A DNA stretch of 64,000 bases. Origin: Actinosynnema sp. ALI-1.44. Its GTDB lineage: Bacteria; Actinomycetota; Actinomycetes; Mycobacteriales; Pseudonocardiaceae. The notes beneath the pieces are model-generated. The model was not told where the DNA came from and ran no database searches. It worked only from the letters and a program-made list of their open reading frames with translations. The position numbers were made by a program, and so were the translations under genes. The stretch lies in the NCBI RefSeq assembly GCF_001984155.1, contig NZ_MTQO01000051.1:124001-188000 (forward strand), read 5' to 3'. The stretch's first letter is position 1, and each line of letters starts with the position of its first letter. This document shows, one piece after another, positions 17,197 through 25,594 of the stretch.

Positions 17197-17236
17197 ATGG
17201 TGTGCATCTCGCGCAAAGCGGACCTACCGTGGCATC

Positions 17237-18031
17237 ATGACGCACCCAGCCCAGGTCGAGATCCTTGACCTCGACGCCGAGGTTCTCGCCGAACACACCC
17301 AGTCCATCGTCGAGTGGCTGCCGATCGACACGCCACCGCACCAGATCCTGGATCTGGGCTGCGGGACCGGGGCGGGCACGTTCGCCTTGCTCGACCGGTT
17401 CCCCGACGCGCGGGTGACCGCCGTCGACTCCTCGCCCGACCACCTTCGCCGTCTGCGGGAGAAGGCGGACGACCACGTCCGCACGATCCAGGCCGACCTC
17501 GACGAGGAATGGCCGGACCTCGGTGAACCCGACCTCGTGTGGGCGTCGGCCTCGATGCACCACATGGCCGACCCCGACCGCACGCTCCGCCAGGTCCACG
17601 ACACCTTGGCGCCCGGGGGACTGTTCGTCGTCGTCGAACTCGCCGGGTTCCCCTGTTTCCTGCCCGACAACGCCCCTGAGGACCGGCCGGGCCTGGAGGA
17701 ACGCGTGCACGCCGCGAGCGACCGCCTGCACGCGGTGCACGTACCGCACCGCGGCGCCGACTGGGGACCGAAGCTGACCGCCGCGGGGTTCACCGTCGAA
17801 GGCGACCGCACGGTCGCCGTCCACATCGAACAGTCCCGGTCCGGCGCGGTCGGCCGGTACGCCCTCAACGGCTTGCGGCGCATGCGTGAAGGCCTCGCCG
17901 ACTCGCTCACGCCGGAGGATCTCGCCGCGCTGGACCGGCTGCTCGACACCGACAGCCCGCACAGCGTCCTGCGCCGCGACGACCTCGCTGTCCGCACGGA
18001 GCGCACCGTCTGGGCGGCGCGCCGTGGCTGA
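17237..18031 (+). CDS. Class I SAM-dependent methyltransferase
   Basis: Methyltransferase of 264 residues with a Rossmann fold. Motif I is ILDLGCGTGAGTFALL (about residues 36-50), followed by VTAVDSSPDHLRRL (acidic loop binding the ribose) and LVWASASMHHMADPDRTLRQ, the usual post-motif of UbiE/trans-aconitate-type enzymes. The C-terminal cap is helical. The substrate is unknown. The ATG at 17237 is chosen because family members start with this helix. An inverted repeat in the promoter suggests single-gene regulation. Confidence 0.85.
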   Translation: MTHPAQVEILDLDAEVLAEHTQSIVEWLPIDTPPHQILDLGCGTGAGTFALLDRFPDARVTAVDSSPDHLRRLREKADDHVRTIQADLDEEWPDLGEPDLVWASASMHHMADPDRTLRQVHDTLAPGGLFVVVELAGFPCFLPDNAPEDRPGLEERVHAASDRLHAVHVPHRGADWGPKLTAAGFTVEGDRTVAVHIEQSRSGAVGRYALNGLRRMREGLADSLTPEDLAALDRLLDTDSPHSVLRRDDLAVRTERTVWAARRG

Positions 18032-18039
18032 GTAACCGG

Positions 18040-18246
18040 ATCCAGTCGCCGCGTGGCGAATCGACACGTACCCGTACGACCCGGCATGGGTCTTCGAAGG
18101 CGAGTACCCACCACAAAGGACGGAACGCGCGGCGGAGTGCACGCGCGGTCACGGACGCGGGGTTCGAGTCCGTGACCACAGCGGTGTGGGAGCCGCCGAA
18201 GCGCGGCGCGAGAACCGCTGTCGTGCTTCAGGCCGTGCGCGCGTAA
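18040..18246 (+). pseudogene. Two decayed gene fragments
   Basis: Short degenerate coding pieces with no start. One frame near 18050-18115 reads WRIDTYPYDPAWVFEGEY, similar in flavour to the middle of DUF1684 proteins. Another frame, ending at TAA 18244-18246, reads DAGFESVTTAVWEPPKRGAR and AVVLQAVRA, which looks like the C-terminal end of an enzyme. Neither can be a complete gene. The end of the second overlaps the 3' end of the next gene on the minus strand. Confidence 0.35.
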
Positions 18247-19628
18247 AGCCTCCCGACGGCGGCGTGCACGCTCGTCGAGTACTCCGGGTCGTAGGTGTGC
18301 TGGCCTGCCAGCACGGGACCGCCGGATCGCGTGTAGGTCCAGCCTCCGGTGGTCTCGAACGACGGGTTGACGATCTGGCAGCCGGTCAGCGTGATGTCGT
18401 CGAACCGTGCGACCACGGCGTAGTTCGTCACGCCCTTGCCCTGGTACAGCCGCAGCGTCAACGTCCCGACGCCGTTGCTGAGGTGCGGCGCGATGTCCAC
18501 CGGCGAGGAGGTGTACCAGTCGGTGCCCTCGCTGGCCACGTCACGCCCCCATACCTGGTGACCGGAGACGAGCGCCTGCTTGAGGTGGTACGACAACGGG
18601 TCGTTGGTGGTGCGGTTGTCGGTGTGCCACAACACCATTCGGCAGGACGTCGAACCAGGGTCCAAACGGACCGTCGTGCTGGCCGCGGCGTAGTTGCCCG
18701 CCGCGGTCGGCTGGTCGCCCCGCACGGTCAGGACCAACGCGCCACGGCCCGTGCCGTGTGACATCGAGGCATCGCCGTTCTGTTTGCGGCCCGGTGTCAG
18801 GGGCAGCGCGTACTGGATGACGCCCGCGATCTTGCCCGCCGCCGCGTACTGCATGCCGATCTCGGTCACTTCGCTGACGTACTGGACGTCCGGGGTGACC
18901 TGTGTGGCCGACAAGGTCGACGCGTACACCATCAGGATCAGCTTGCGGTTCTTCCGCGCCAGCAATGCGGAGAGTCGGTCGAGCTGGTCGCGCAGGCTGC
19001 CAGACCACAGCGTGTTGCGGTACGGGTCGTCGCGGAACGGCAGGATCACGCTGTCGATCACCGGCGCGTAGCTGGTGACGAACGCCTGGGTGATCGCGGC
19101 GGAGTACACCACCGGGTAGAACTCCACCGACGGCTGGACCGCTCGGGCTGCCGCCCGGATCTTGCCGGTGTACTCCGCAGTGAAGAACCTCTGGTTGTGG
19201 TTGAAATCGTCCATCGCCCACGCCTTCAGCACGGGGTACTGCTTGGCCAGCGTGCCGATCGCCCGGCCCCACGCCTCGTAGTCCTTCTTGTAGGGCAGAT
19301 AGCGGTCGCACACGTTGACATCGGGGCACTCGGTCGGCGGAACCAGGTAGACCCACACCGTGATCCCCGCGGACTGGGCCGCGGGCAGGAACTCGCGCAG
19401 GTCGTCCCAGCTGGTGTCCTTGAGGATCAGGAACGCGTACGTGTCGGCGTTCATCGCCTGCAGGCGCTCGATCGTCGCGGCCGGGTCGACGTGACCGTCG
19501 GACCGCAGAACCGGGTTGGCGTAACTGGCTCTCAGTCCCTGCGGCGGCGTCGCGACCGCAGGGACCGACAGCGCGGTGAGCAGTGCGACCACCAGTGCGA
19601 CAAGGCACATCGCCTTCGACGTTCGCAT
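18228..19628 (-). CDS. Secreted TIM-barrel hydrolase-like protein
   Basis: Exported protein of 466 residues with signal peptide MRTSKAMCLVALVVALLTAL. The first 300 residues look like a glycoside-hydrolase-type beta/alpha barrel: MNADTYAFLILKDTSWDDL, TVWVYLVPPTECPD, LKAWAMDDFNHNQRF (paired acids after a strand, a likely active site) and FYPVVYSAAITQAF. The C-terminal 150 residues are beta-sandwich-like and end in a Cys-containing domain, probably carbohydrate-binding. The ATG at 19628 has GAAGGGGGG upstream. The exact GH family is not recognised. Confidence 0.7.
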   Translation of the reverse strand: MRTSKAMCLVALVVALLTALSVPAVATPPQGLRASYANPVLRSDGHVDPAATIERLQAMNADTYAFLILKDTSWDDLREFLPAAQSAGITVWVYLVPPTECPDVNVCDRYLPYKKDYEAWGRAIGTLAKQYPVLKAWAMDDFNHNQRFFTAEYTGKIRAAARAVQPSVEFYPVVYSAAITQAFVTSYAPVIDSVILPFRDDPYRNTLWSGSLRDQLDRLSALLARKNRKLILMVYASTLSATQVTPDVQYVSEVTEIGMQYAAAGKIAGVIQYALPLTPGRKQNGDASMSHGTGRGALVLTVRGDQPTAAGNYAAASTTVRLDPGSTSCRMVLWHTDNRTTNDPLSYHLKQALVSGHQVWGRDVASEGTDWYTSSPVDIAPHLSNGVGTLTLRLYQGKGVTNYAVVARFDDITLTGCQIVNPSFETTGGWTYTRSGGPVLAGQHTYDPEYSTSVHAAVGRLYARTA

Positions 19629-19731
19629 GGATCCCCCCTTCGTGGCGTCGACCAAGAATGGGTTTTCCTGCCGTCGCTCGCAATCCTTACCCGGCGAATA
19701 CGTGCACAAGTCCTGTCATGGTGGTCGGTCA

Positions 19732-20079
19732 CTACTCGTCTTGAACCTCGCTCGAGTTGTCAGGCGTGCGATTCGTGCGACGGGCGCGGGCGACCTGCGT
19801 GGCCAGGAGAGCCGTTGCGAGGAGTGCGGATCCTTGCAGGTCGGTGACTGACATGAAGGCCGCGGTGGCGGCGGCCGAAATGGTCACCAGTGCCCCGAAC
19901 CGCAGTGTGGTCGGCCATGAAGCGAGGATCGCCTCCAATCTGTCGAGCGGCGACTTGTGTGTGGTGTCCGTCCCCCTCCCGGTCGTCCCGGCCAGGTCAG
20001 CCGGTGTGCTTTCCCCGTTCGGGCGAACCACGGTGACCGTGTGTGGATTAATCGAGCGGTGGCGCCGTATACTTGGCAC
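19732..20079 (-). CDS. Small membrane protein, hypothetical
   Basis: Protein of 115 residues with a polar N-terminal half and one or two transmembrane segments (LRFGALVTISAAATAAFMSV and GSALLATALLATQVA), followed by a basic and then acidic tail. The GTG start at 20079 is preceded by AAGGA at good spacing. An alternative GTG about 13 codons in would place the GATTAATC element at 20046 outside the coding region. Function unknown. Confidence 0.6.
   Translation of the reverse strand: MPSIRRHRSINPHTVTVVRPNGESTPADLAGTTGRGTDTTHKSPLDRLEAILASWPTTLRFGALVTISAAATAAFMSVTDLQGSALLATALLATQVARARRTNRTPDNSSEVQDE
20046..20053. promoter_or_regulatory. GATTAATC element 1
   Basis: Self-complementary 8-mer GATTAATC at the 5' end of the small membrane protein gene. 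It is the first of five copies within 800 bases, against a very high-GC background where an AT-rich 8-mer is rare. Confidence 0.45.
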
Positions 20080-20339
20080 TGTTGTTCCTTATCAGGATGC
20101 TATGAGGTAACAACGACTATGCGGCTCCCTGTGACGGCAGGGAGCCGCACTGATGTCCGCGGGGGTGTTCGGGTGTCCGATCCGTGCGCAATCGCCTCCA
20201 CTATGCCTCGGTAATGGTTGCCCAGCGGTCGTCCGGCTGTCTGCCGTCGCCGAGCGGGCTGATCTTCCCTGCGAACGGTACACGACGTTTCGGGCCGGGT
20301 GAAATCGTCTCCCATTTGGAATAATCGGCTCAGCGCGGC

Positions 20340-20347
20340 GATTAATC
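20340..20347. promoter_or_regulatory. GATTAATC element 2
   Basis: Copy of GATTAATC with partly symmetric GC flanks (GCGGC on the left, CGCGA on the right), 294 bases from element 1. Confidence 0.45.
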
Positions 20348-20515
20348 CGCGATTCTCCCGAGTGGCTCGTCGTTCGGCCATGCGGGCCTAAGTGGACAAT
20401 TAGCGGCCGGGTTGCCTCGGATCGGTCATGTCCCGTGCGACGGGGAGATACCGCTGGTGCGAACGGGTGACGGGGCTTCGGATGCGGCATTGTCGCGGCT
20501 TCTGCCTTGCTGCCG

Positions 20516-20541
20516 GATTAATCCATGCGGCACGATTAATC
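20516..20541. promoter_or_regulatory. GATTAATC elements 3 and 4 (tandem pair)
   Basis: Two copies of GATTAATC, at 20516-20523 and 20534-20541, 18 bases apart and 33-58 bases before the DUF397 start. The second is flanked by GCAC and GTGC. Spacing close to two helical turns is typical of co-operative operator pairs. Confidence 0.55.
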
Positions 20542-20573
20542 CGTGCGCCAAGTCGCAGACGGGGAGTGATGTG

Positions 20574-20801
20574 ATGGACGCGAAAATGGATCATTCTTCC
20601 TTGATATTCCGAGCAGCCGCGTGGCGGTCGGCCTCGCGGTGCGGAAACACGACCAACACCGCCAACTGTGTGCAGGTCAACCTGGCCACGCCGGGTCTGG
20701 CGGGTGTCCGGGACTCGAAATCCGGCGGCGATCAGCCGGTCTTGATCTTCTCGGCCGGGCGGTGGAGTCAGTTCGTCGGCGCGGTGTGCGACAGCCGGTG
20801 A
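20574..20801 (+). CDS. DUF397 protein
   Basis: Small protein of 75 residues of the DUF397 family: FRAAAWRSASRCGNTTNTANCVQV cut as WRSASRCGNTTNTANCVQV, then GVRDSKSGGDQPVLIFS and WSQFVGAVCD, which are the family signatures. The ATG at 20574 has GGGGAG seven bases upstream. DUF397 genes usually pair with XRE-DUF5753 regulators, here found at 20947. In Streptomyces such pairs (WhiJ/AbaA-type loci) modulate development and antibiotic production, and the small protein is thought to counteract the DNA-binding partner. The tandem GATTAATC pair lies in its promoter. Confidence 0.85.
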   Translation: MDAKMDHSSLIFRAAAWRSASRCGNTTNTANCVQVNLATPGLAGVRDSKSGGDQPVLIFSAGRWSQFVGAVCDSR

Positions 20802-20805
20802 AGAT

Positions 20806-20897
20806 CCACTTCCCGTGACGCCGCGTCCTCATCGGATTAATCCGATGAGGACATCACCCCATCGTGTGTTCTGGTGGTGTGTCGTCACGGGAAGTGG
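20806..20897. repeat. 15-base inverted repeat enclosing a palindrome
   Basis: CCACTTCCCGTGACG (20806-20820) and CGTCACGGGAAGTGG (20883-20897) are perfect inverted copies 62 bases apart. The 28-base palindrome at 20825-20852 lies between them. The set starts five bases after the DUF397 stop, so it may serve as both a terminator and an operator. Confidence 0.65.
20825..20852. promoter_or_regulatory. Perfect 28-base palindrome centred on GATTAATC (element 5)
   Basis: The left arm GTCCTCATCGGATT (20825-20838) is the exact reverse complement of the right arm AATCCGATGAGGAC (20839-20852). There is no spacer, so it is suited to a dimeric DNA-binding protein rather than an RNA hairpin. It contains the fifth GATTAATC copy and lies 95 bases before the XRE start. 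Confidence 0.7.
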
Positions 20898-20903
20898 CAT
20901 ATC

Positions 20904-20929
20904 CTCGATCGGACTTGTATCCGATCGAG
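20904..20929. promoter_or_regulatory. Inverted repeat just upstream of the XRE gene
   Basis: CTCGATCGGA (20904-20913) and TCCGATCGAG (20920-20929) are perfect 10-base arms with spacer CTTGTA. It ends 17 bases before the GTG at 20947 and is well placed as an autoregulatory operator. Confidence 0.6.
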
Positions 20930-20946
20930 TGATCACTGGAGTCTGG

Positions 20947-21805
20947 GTGTCGGACTCACCCGATGGTGAACTGGCCGTTGAGCGTCAGCGGTTGGGGCGT
21001 GTGCTGCGGAAGTTGCGCGAGGCAAAAAAGCTGACGCAACTGTCCGTTGCCCAAGATGCTCGGATGCGGGCAGGGAAAGATCAACAAGATCGAGACCCGG
21101 GGAATCGAGATCAAACTCGACGAGTTGGAGAAGCTGATCGGGATCCTCCAGCCCGACGACGAGACGGCCGACTGGATGCGCTCGATCGCCCGGCGCTGGA
21201 AGGACGCGAAGAGCGGGCGGTCGTCGAATGGGTGGACGGCGGCGTTCACCGAGCTGACCGACCTGGAGTCCAGCGCGGAGGTGATCCGGTGCTGGCACAG
21301 CGAGCGCATCCCCGGGCCGCTTCAGTCCGAGAACTACATGCTCCGGATGGGAAGTGAGGACGACGGCGACTCGGACGTGAGCGCGCTGTACAAGCGGCGG
21401 CAGGCCCGCACGAAGGTCGTCACCGCCGTGGACCCGCCTCGGTACCACGTCATCCTGAGCGAGTCGTCGTTCCACCGCATGCCCGGCGGCCGGACGCCGC
21501 AGTTGGTCGTCGACCAGGCCGAGTACCTGTTGAGCCTCGTCGACGAGTACGACACGTTCACGCTGCAGATCCTGACCTTCGAGGCGCCCATCGCGTCCGC
21601 GCACGGCGACTTCACCATCATGCGGCTCGACAGCGCGGAAAAGGTATACGTCGAACACACCGGCGGTGCCATGGTCTACGAGATGAAGCCGGAGTACACG
21701 AAGTACTGGGAGCAACTGTGTGCGGCGGCGCTTACCAGGCAAGACAGCAGGCAGTTTATTGTCGACCTGATCGAGGAGTGGCGCGCCAAGTGGCACGCTG
21801 AGTGA
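20947..21805 (+). pseudogene. XRE-DUF5753 regulator with a one-base frameshift in the HTH
   Basis: Helix-turn-helix regulator split over two frames. From the GTG at 20947 (GGAG upstream) the frame gives LGRVLRKLREAKKLTQLSVA, the first HTH helices. The next frame gives MLGCGQGKINKIETRGIEIK, the recognition helix and the rest. Removing one C from the CCC run at 21050-21052 restores the continuous motif LSVAKMLGCGQGKINKIE. The remaining 230 residues are an intact DUF5753 domain (IRCWHSERIPGPLQSENYML and VILSESSFHRMPGG), to a stop at 21805. Either the gene is a recent pseudogene, it uses frameshifting, or the run was miscalled. It forms a cassette with DUF397 and the DUF574 methyltransferase. Confidence 0.75.
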
Positions 21806-21887
21806 AATACTATTCGGTGAATGCGTTCATGCCCGTGGGCGGCTACGATATGGTCCGGCCATGCCGATCGACCAAGGGATCATCAGC

Positions 21888-22742
21888 ATGCAAAGTCTGA
21901 CGTCCGGGCCCAACGCTCTCAAGAACGTCGACCTCAGCCAACCGAGTGTGGCGCGTGTGTACGACTACTATCTGGGCGGCAGTTCGAACTGGGCCGTCGA
22001 TCGCGAGTTCGCCGATCGCGTTCTCGAGGCGTTTCCACTGTTCAGGGATATCGCCGTCGCCAATCGGTCGTTCCACCACAGGGTGGTCCATGATCTCGCG
22101 CGCCGGGGAATCCGGCAGTTTCTCGACGTCGGTGCGGGTATTCCCAGGGAAGGCAGCACGCACCGGATGGCCGACGAGGTCGTGCCGGATTGCCGTGTCG
22201 TGTACGTCGACAACGAACCGGTCGCCGTCGCCCATGCCGAGATCCTGGTGGACGAGGAAGGTGATCCCGACCGGCACGCGGTGGTCAACGGCGACCTCCG
22301 CGAGCCCGATCGGTTGTGGCGTGACGTGTACGCGACCGGAATCATCGACCCCGAACAACCTGTCGCGTTGCTGATGATCGCCGTACTGCACGTCCACCAG
22401 CCAGGAAAAGACGGTTCCGACATCTGGGAACAGTCTGTCGCCAGATATCGTGAATTGTTGCCCCAGGGATCCTATTTGGCCCTGTCGCACCTGACTGGCG
22501 ACGGTGTCCCGCCCGAGATCAAAGCGAAACTCGGCCAGCTCAAAAAGATGTACGACGACTCGGGCAACAAAGTCATCTGCCGTCGTCGCGACCAGATATG
22601 CGCACTGCTGGGGAACTTCGAACCGCTGGACCCCGGAATGGTGTGGGCGCCCGAGTGGCGTCCGTGGGGCACGCCGACGCGAGATGGTTTCGCGACGTCC
22701 AACGCATCGGCGATCTGGGCCGGAGTGGCCAGGAAGCAGTAG
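21888..22742 (+). CDS. DUF574 (SAV2177-type) SAM methyltransferase-like protein
   Basis: Protein of about 284 residues of the DUF574 family: PSVARVYDYYLGGSSNWAVD near the start, FLDVGAGIPREGSTHRMAD as the SAM-binding motif I, VVYVDNEPVAVAHAEILV, and the C-terminal WAPEWRPWG. The ATG at 21888 has AAGGGA eight bases upstream; an ATG at 21861 in the same frame is the alternative. These proteins almost always sit next to XRE/DUF397 pairs in Streptomyces and relatives, and their methylation target is unknown. Confidence 0.85.
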   Translation: MQSLTSGPNALKNVDLSQPSVARVYDYYLGGSSNWAVDREFADRVLEAFPLFRDIAVANRSFHHRVVHDLARRGIRQFLDVGAGIPREGSTHRMADEVVPDCRVVYVDNEPVAVAHAEILVDEEGDPDRHAVVNGDLREPDRLWRDVYATGIIDPEQPVALLMIAVLHVHQPGKDGSDIWEQSVARYRELLPQGSYLALSHLTGDGVPPEIKAKLGQLKKMYDDSGNKVICRRRDQICALLGNFEPLDPGMVWAPEWRPWGTPTRDGFATSNASAIWAGVARKQ

Positions 22743-22791
22743 GTGCCGTCTGGCGGTTGCCAGCTGACGCCCGGCAACGGGGAACATTGTT

Positions 22792-25536
22792 CTACGGCGC
22801 CCAGGGCGCGGTCACGGCCCAGCTGACGTCGGCCGCGTACGAACCGGCGTTGTCATAGGCATGTGCGCCCCCGCTGGACGCGACCCAGACTTCGGCGTTG
22901 TAGTGCCGCATGTTCGTGCCCAGTTCGTTGATCGACGCGAGTCGGACGCTACCCGGCGCCGAGCCCGGCTGGGCGCAGAAGGTCGCGTCACGCCGGAACA
23001 GGTCCGAGTTCTCCGAGGCGTTCAGGCGGACCCGGAACGCCGCGTGCCGCAGGTACTGGCCCGGGAAGTTGCGCGCTTCCAGTGAATAGCACGAGGAATC
23101 CGCCAGGCCGGGCCGGACGGTGAACGACGCGTCGTTCTTCAGCAACGGCGGGCTGGCGCCGGTCACCACGTCGGTCCTGGCCAGACTGTCCTGATGGCGC
23201 AGGAACCGGTCGGTGAACCCGGCCGTGGTCACCTGGAACGACCGGACAGCGTGCACCGGCAGCGTGGCCCCACTGCGCCACCACGGGATCGTCGCGGCCC
23301 AGGTGGTGTCCGCGGCGAAACTCGCCGCCGTGTCCCACGGGTTCGGGCCGCCTTGCCTGGCCAGGTACACCGCTTCGCTGAAGTGCCGGATGAACGATCC
23401 CGGTGTGTCGCGCGATTCCAGGGCCGTCGCACCCGAACCCGGACGCGCGCAGAACGTCGCGTTGCCCGCGAACGCCGCTGACCCGTCGTTGCGGTCCTTG
23501 CGGATCACCGAGTTCGCGTGCCGCAGGAACTCGCCGGGGAAGTTGCGGGACTCGAACGACAGGCAGGACGCGTCGGCCAGGCCGGGGCGGGCCCAGAAGG
23601 TACCGTCCTGCTTGAGCAGGTCCGGACTGCCGCCGTTGATCACATCGGTCCGTGTGACACCGTTCTGGTGGCGCAGGTATCGGTCGGTGTAGCCGGTGGT
23701 GGTGACCTTCAGCGACACGGGCTCGCCGCGCCCGACCTCGGTCCCGGCCGCCTTGGCCAGCACCTCCTGGTTGACCTGGCGCACCCGTGCCTCGGTCATC
23801 TTCAGGATCCGGCGGTCGTAGGTGTAGAACCCGTTGATCTCGTTCTCCACGTCGTACGGTTCGGTGTAGACCGAGCCCGACAGCCCCCGGGTCTGCACGA
23901 ACCGGCCGACTTCCCTGGTGATCTCGACGTACCGGGTGGTCAACGAGGTCTCGTCCGGGTACAGGTCGCCGTACGCGAAGCCTGCGCCCGGCTGCCACTC
24001 GTGCCCGACGACACGCCTGCCCAGACCGCCGTACTCGCCGAGCACCGCCACGCGCGTCGTGCTCGGTTGCCTGGTGCCACTGGACATCTGGTACGCGTGG
24101 TCGTCGACCACGTCACCGTTGGGCGGCTCGGGATCCGACACGCAGCAGTTCGACCCCGAGTTGTGGTTGATCAGCCTGGTCGAGTCGATGTTCCTGACCA
24201 GGTCGACGATCCGCTGGTTGTCGTACTCGCCCCAGCCCTCGTTGAACGGGACCCACTGCACGATCGACGTGATCCCCTTGAGCTGGTTGATGATCCTGGT
24301 CAGCTCGGACTCGTAGTTGGCGTGGCTGCGGGCGGGTGTGTCGTCGACCGCGTCCAGTGCGGGCATGTCCTGCCACACCATCAGCCCGAGCTTGTCGGCC
24401 CAGTGGAACCAGCGGGCCGGTTCGACCTTGATGTGCTTGCGGACCATGTTGAACCCCAGTACCTTCTGGCGTTCCAGGTCGAACCGCAGTGCCGCGTCGG
24501 TCGGCGCGGTGTACGTGCCGTCCGGCCAGTAGCCCTGGTCGAGAGTGCCGAGCTGGTACACGAACTTCCCGTTCAGCAACGGCCTGAGCACGCCACCGAC
24601 CACGGCCTTGCCCAGCGAGCGCATCCCGAAGTACCCGGTCACGACGTCACCGCCGTTGACCACGGTCACGCGCAGGTCGTAGAGGAACGGGTCGTCCGGC
24701 GACCACAACCGGGCGTTCGGCACGGGAATCCTGAAGCTCGACCCGGTGGTGCCGGTCGTGCTGCCGACGACCTGACCACCGCTGAGCACCTCGGCCCGCA
24801 CCTGCTGCCCGGCCGTGCCCTGGACGACCAGGTCCAGCGCGCTCGCGGGGAGGTTCGGCGTCGTGTCCAGGCGGGTGATGTGGTTGGCGTTGACCGGCTC
24901 CAGCCACACGGTCTGCCAGATCCCGGACGCGGCCGTGTACCAGATCCCGCTCGGGCTGCGGCGTTGTTTGCCGATCGGGAACGTGCTGCCGTCGATCGGC
25001 GAGTGCACACCCACGATGACCTCGTTGGTGCCCGCGCGCAGCGCGTTGGTGATGTCGAACGAGAACGCGTCGTAGCCGCCGGTGTGCGTGCCGATCTGGG
25101 TGCCGTTCACCCATACTCGTGTTTCCCACGTCACCGCGCCGAAGTTGAGCTTCACCCTGCGGCCGTTCCATGTGGACGGGACGGTGAACGTCCTGCGGTA
25201 GAACATGTTGTCCTCATGCCGCATGATCCCGGACAACGCGGACTCGATCGGGTACGGCACCAGCACGCCCTCGGGCAGCGTCTGCCCGATCGGTGGCGTG
25301 TTCAGGTTCGGCGCGCCGCGGAACTCCCACACTCCGTTGAGGTTCTGCCAGTCCGAGCGGACCAGTTGCGGGCGCGGGTACTCGGGCAGCGCGTTGGTGG
25401 GCGAGACCTGGCTCGTCCACGGCGTGGTCAGCGGGGGCGTCTTGGGAACCCAGGTGGCCGCGGCGGCCTGGGGCGCCGTGACCAGCGTGATCACGAGCAG
25501 CAGGCCCGCGACCGCGCTGATGAGCGATCGTGACAT
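22792..25536 (-). CDS. Secreted GH2-family glycosidase with two AbfB (CBM42) modules
   Basis: Exported enzyme of 914 residues. The signal peptide MSRSLISAVAGLLLVITLVT is followed by the GH2 sandwich and barrel domains: WKxxNGVWEF-like LNGVWEFRG, FYRRTFTVPSTWNGRRVKL, VRKHIKVEPARWFHWADKLG, catalytic acid/base motif VPFNEGWGEY near 433, and GEYGGLG near 500, probably near the nucleophile. From about residue 607 come two AbfB/CBM42 copies (TDRYLRHQNGVTRTDV and TDRFLRHQDSLARTDV), which bind arabinofuranose side chains. The ATG at 25536 has GGAGAAA upstream. Third gene of an operon with GH76 and GH127, so a role in arabinose-decorated polysaccharide breakdown is likely. Confidence 0.88.
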   Translation of the reverse strand: MSRSLISAVAGLLLVITLVTAPQAAAATWVPKTPPLTTPWTSQVSPTNALPEYPRPQLVRSDWQNLNGVWEFRGAPNLNTPPIGQTLPEGVLVPYPIESALSGIMRHEDNMFYRRTFTVPSTWNGRRVKLNFGAVTWETRVWVNGTQIGTHTGGYDAFSFDITNALRAGTNEVIVGVHSPIDGSTFPIGKQRRSPSGIWYTAASGIWQTVWLEPVNANHITRLDTTPNLPASALDLVVQGTAGQQVRAEVLSGGQVVGSTTGTTGSSFRIPVPNARLWSPDDPFLYDLRVTVVNGGDVVTGYFGMRSLGKAVVGGVLRPLLNGKFVYQLGTLDQGYWPDGTYTAPTDAALRFDLERQKVLGFNMVRKHIKVEPARWFHWADKLGLMVWQDMPALDAVDDTPARSHANYESELTRIINQLKGITSIVQWVPFNEGWGEYDNQRIVDLVRNIDSTRLINHNSGSNCCVSDPEPPNGDVVDDHAYQMSSGTRQPSTTRVAVLGEYGGLGRRVVGHEWQPGAGFAYGDLYPDETSLTTRYVEITREVGRFVQTRGLSGSVYTEPYDVENEINGFYTYDRRILKMTEARVRQVNQEVLAKAAGTEVGRGEPVSLKVTTTGYTDRYLRHQNGVTRTDVINGGSPDLLKQDGTFWARPGLADASCLSFESRNFPGEFLRHANSVIRKDRNDGSAAFAGNATFCARPGSGATALESRDTPGSFIRHFSEAVYLARQGGPNPWDTAASFAADTTWAATIPWWRSGATLPVHAVRSFQVTTAGFTDRFLRHQDSLARTDVVTGASPPLLKNDASFTVRPGLADSSCYSLEARNFPGQYLRHAAFRVRLNASENSDLFRRDATFCAQPGSAPGSVRLASINELGTNMRHYNAEVWVASSGGAHAYDNAGSYAADVSWAVTAPWAP

Positions 25537-25594
25537 GGGTTTCTCCGGCGTAGCAGGGATTTGGTCGTAAGTTGTTGTCGGGGTTGGAACCCGG

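Larger units (their letters stand above)
20080..20573. other. Long regulatory gap with one doubtful small ORF
   Basis: This 494-base stretch lies between the divergent 20079 and 20574 starts. It holds three of the GATTAATC elements. A minus-strand frame at 20100-20381 (MAERRATRENRGLIAALSRL, 93 residues) could be a small protein co-transcribed with the gene at 20079; its first 30 residues vaguely recall the tail of an XRE DNA-binding domain, but there is no good ribosome binding site. I regard most of the gap as regulatory DNA. Confidence 0.4.

Noticed and set aside
18148-18165. GGGGTTCGAGTCC, which looks like a tRNA T arm
   Set aside because: No acceptor, D or anticodon arm can be built around it, and it is part of a decayed coding fragment.
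23518-25533. 671-codon frame opposite the GH2 gene
   Set aside because: Shadow frame; the GH2 catalytic motifs and signal peptide are on the minus strand.
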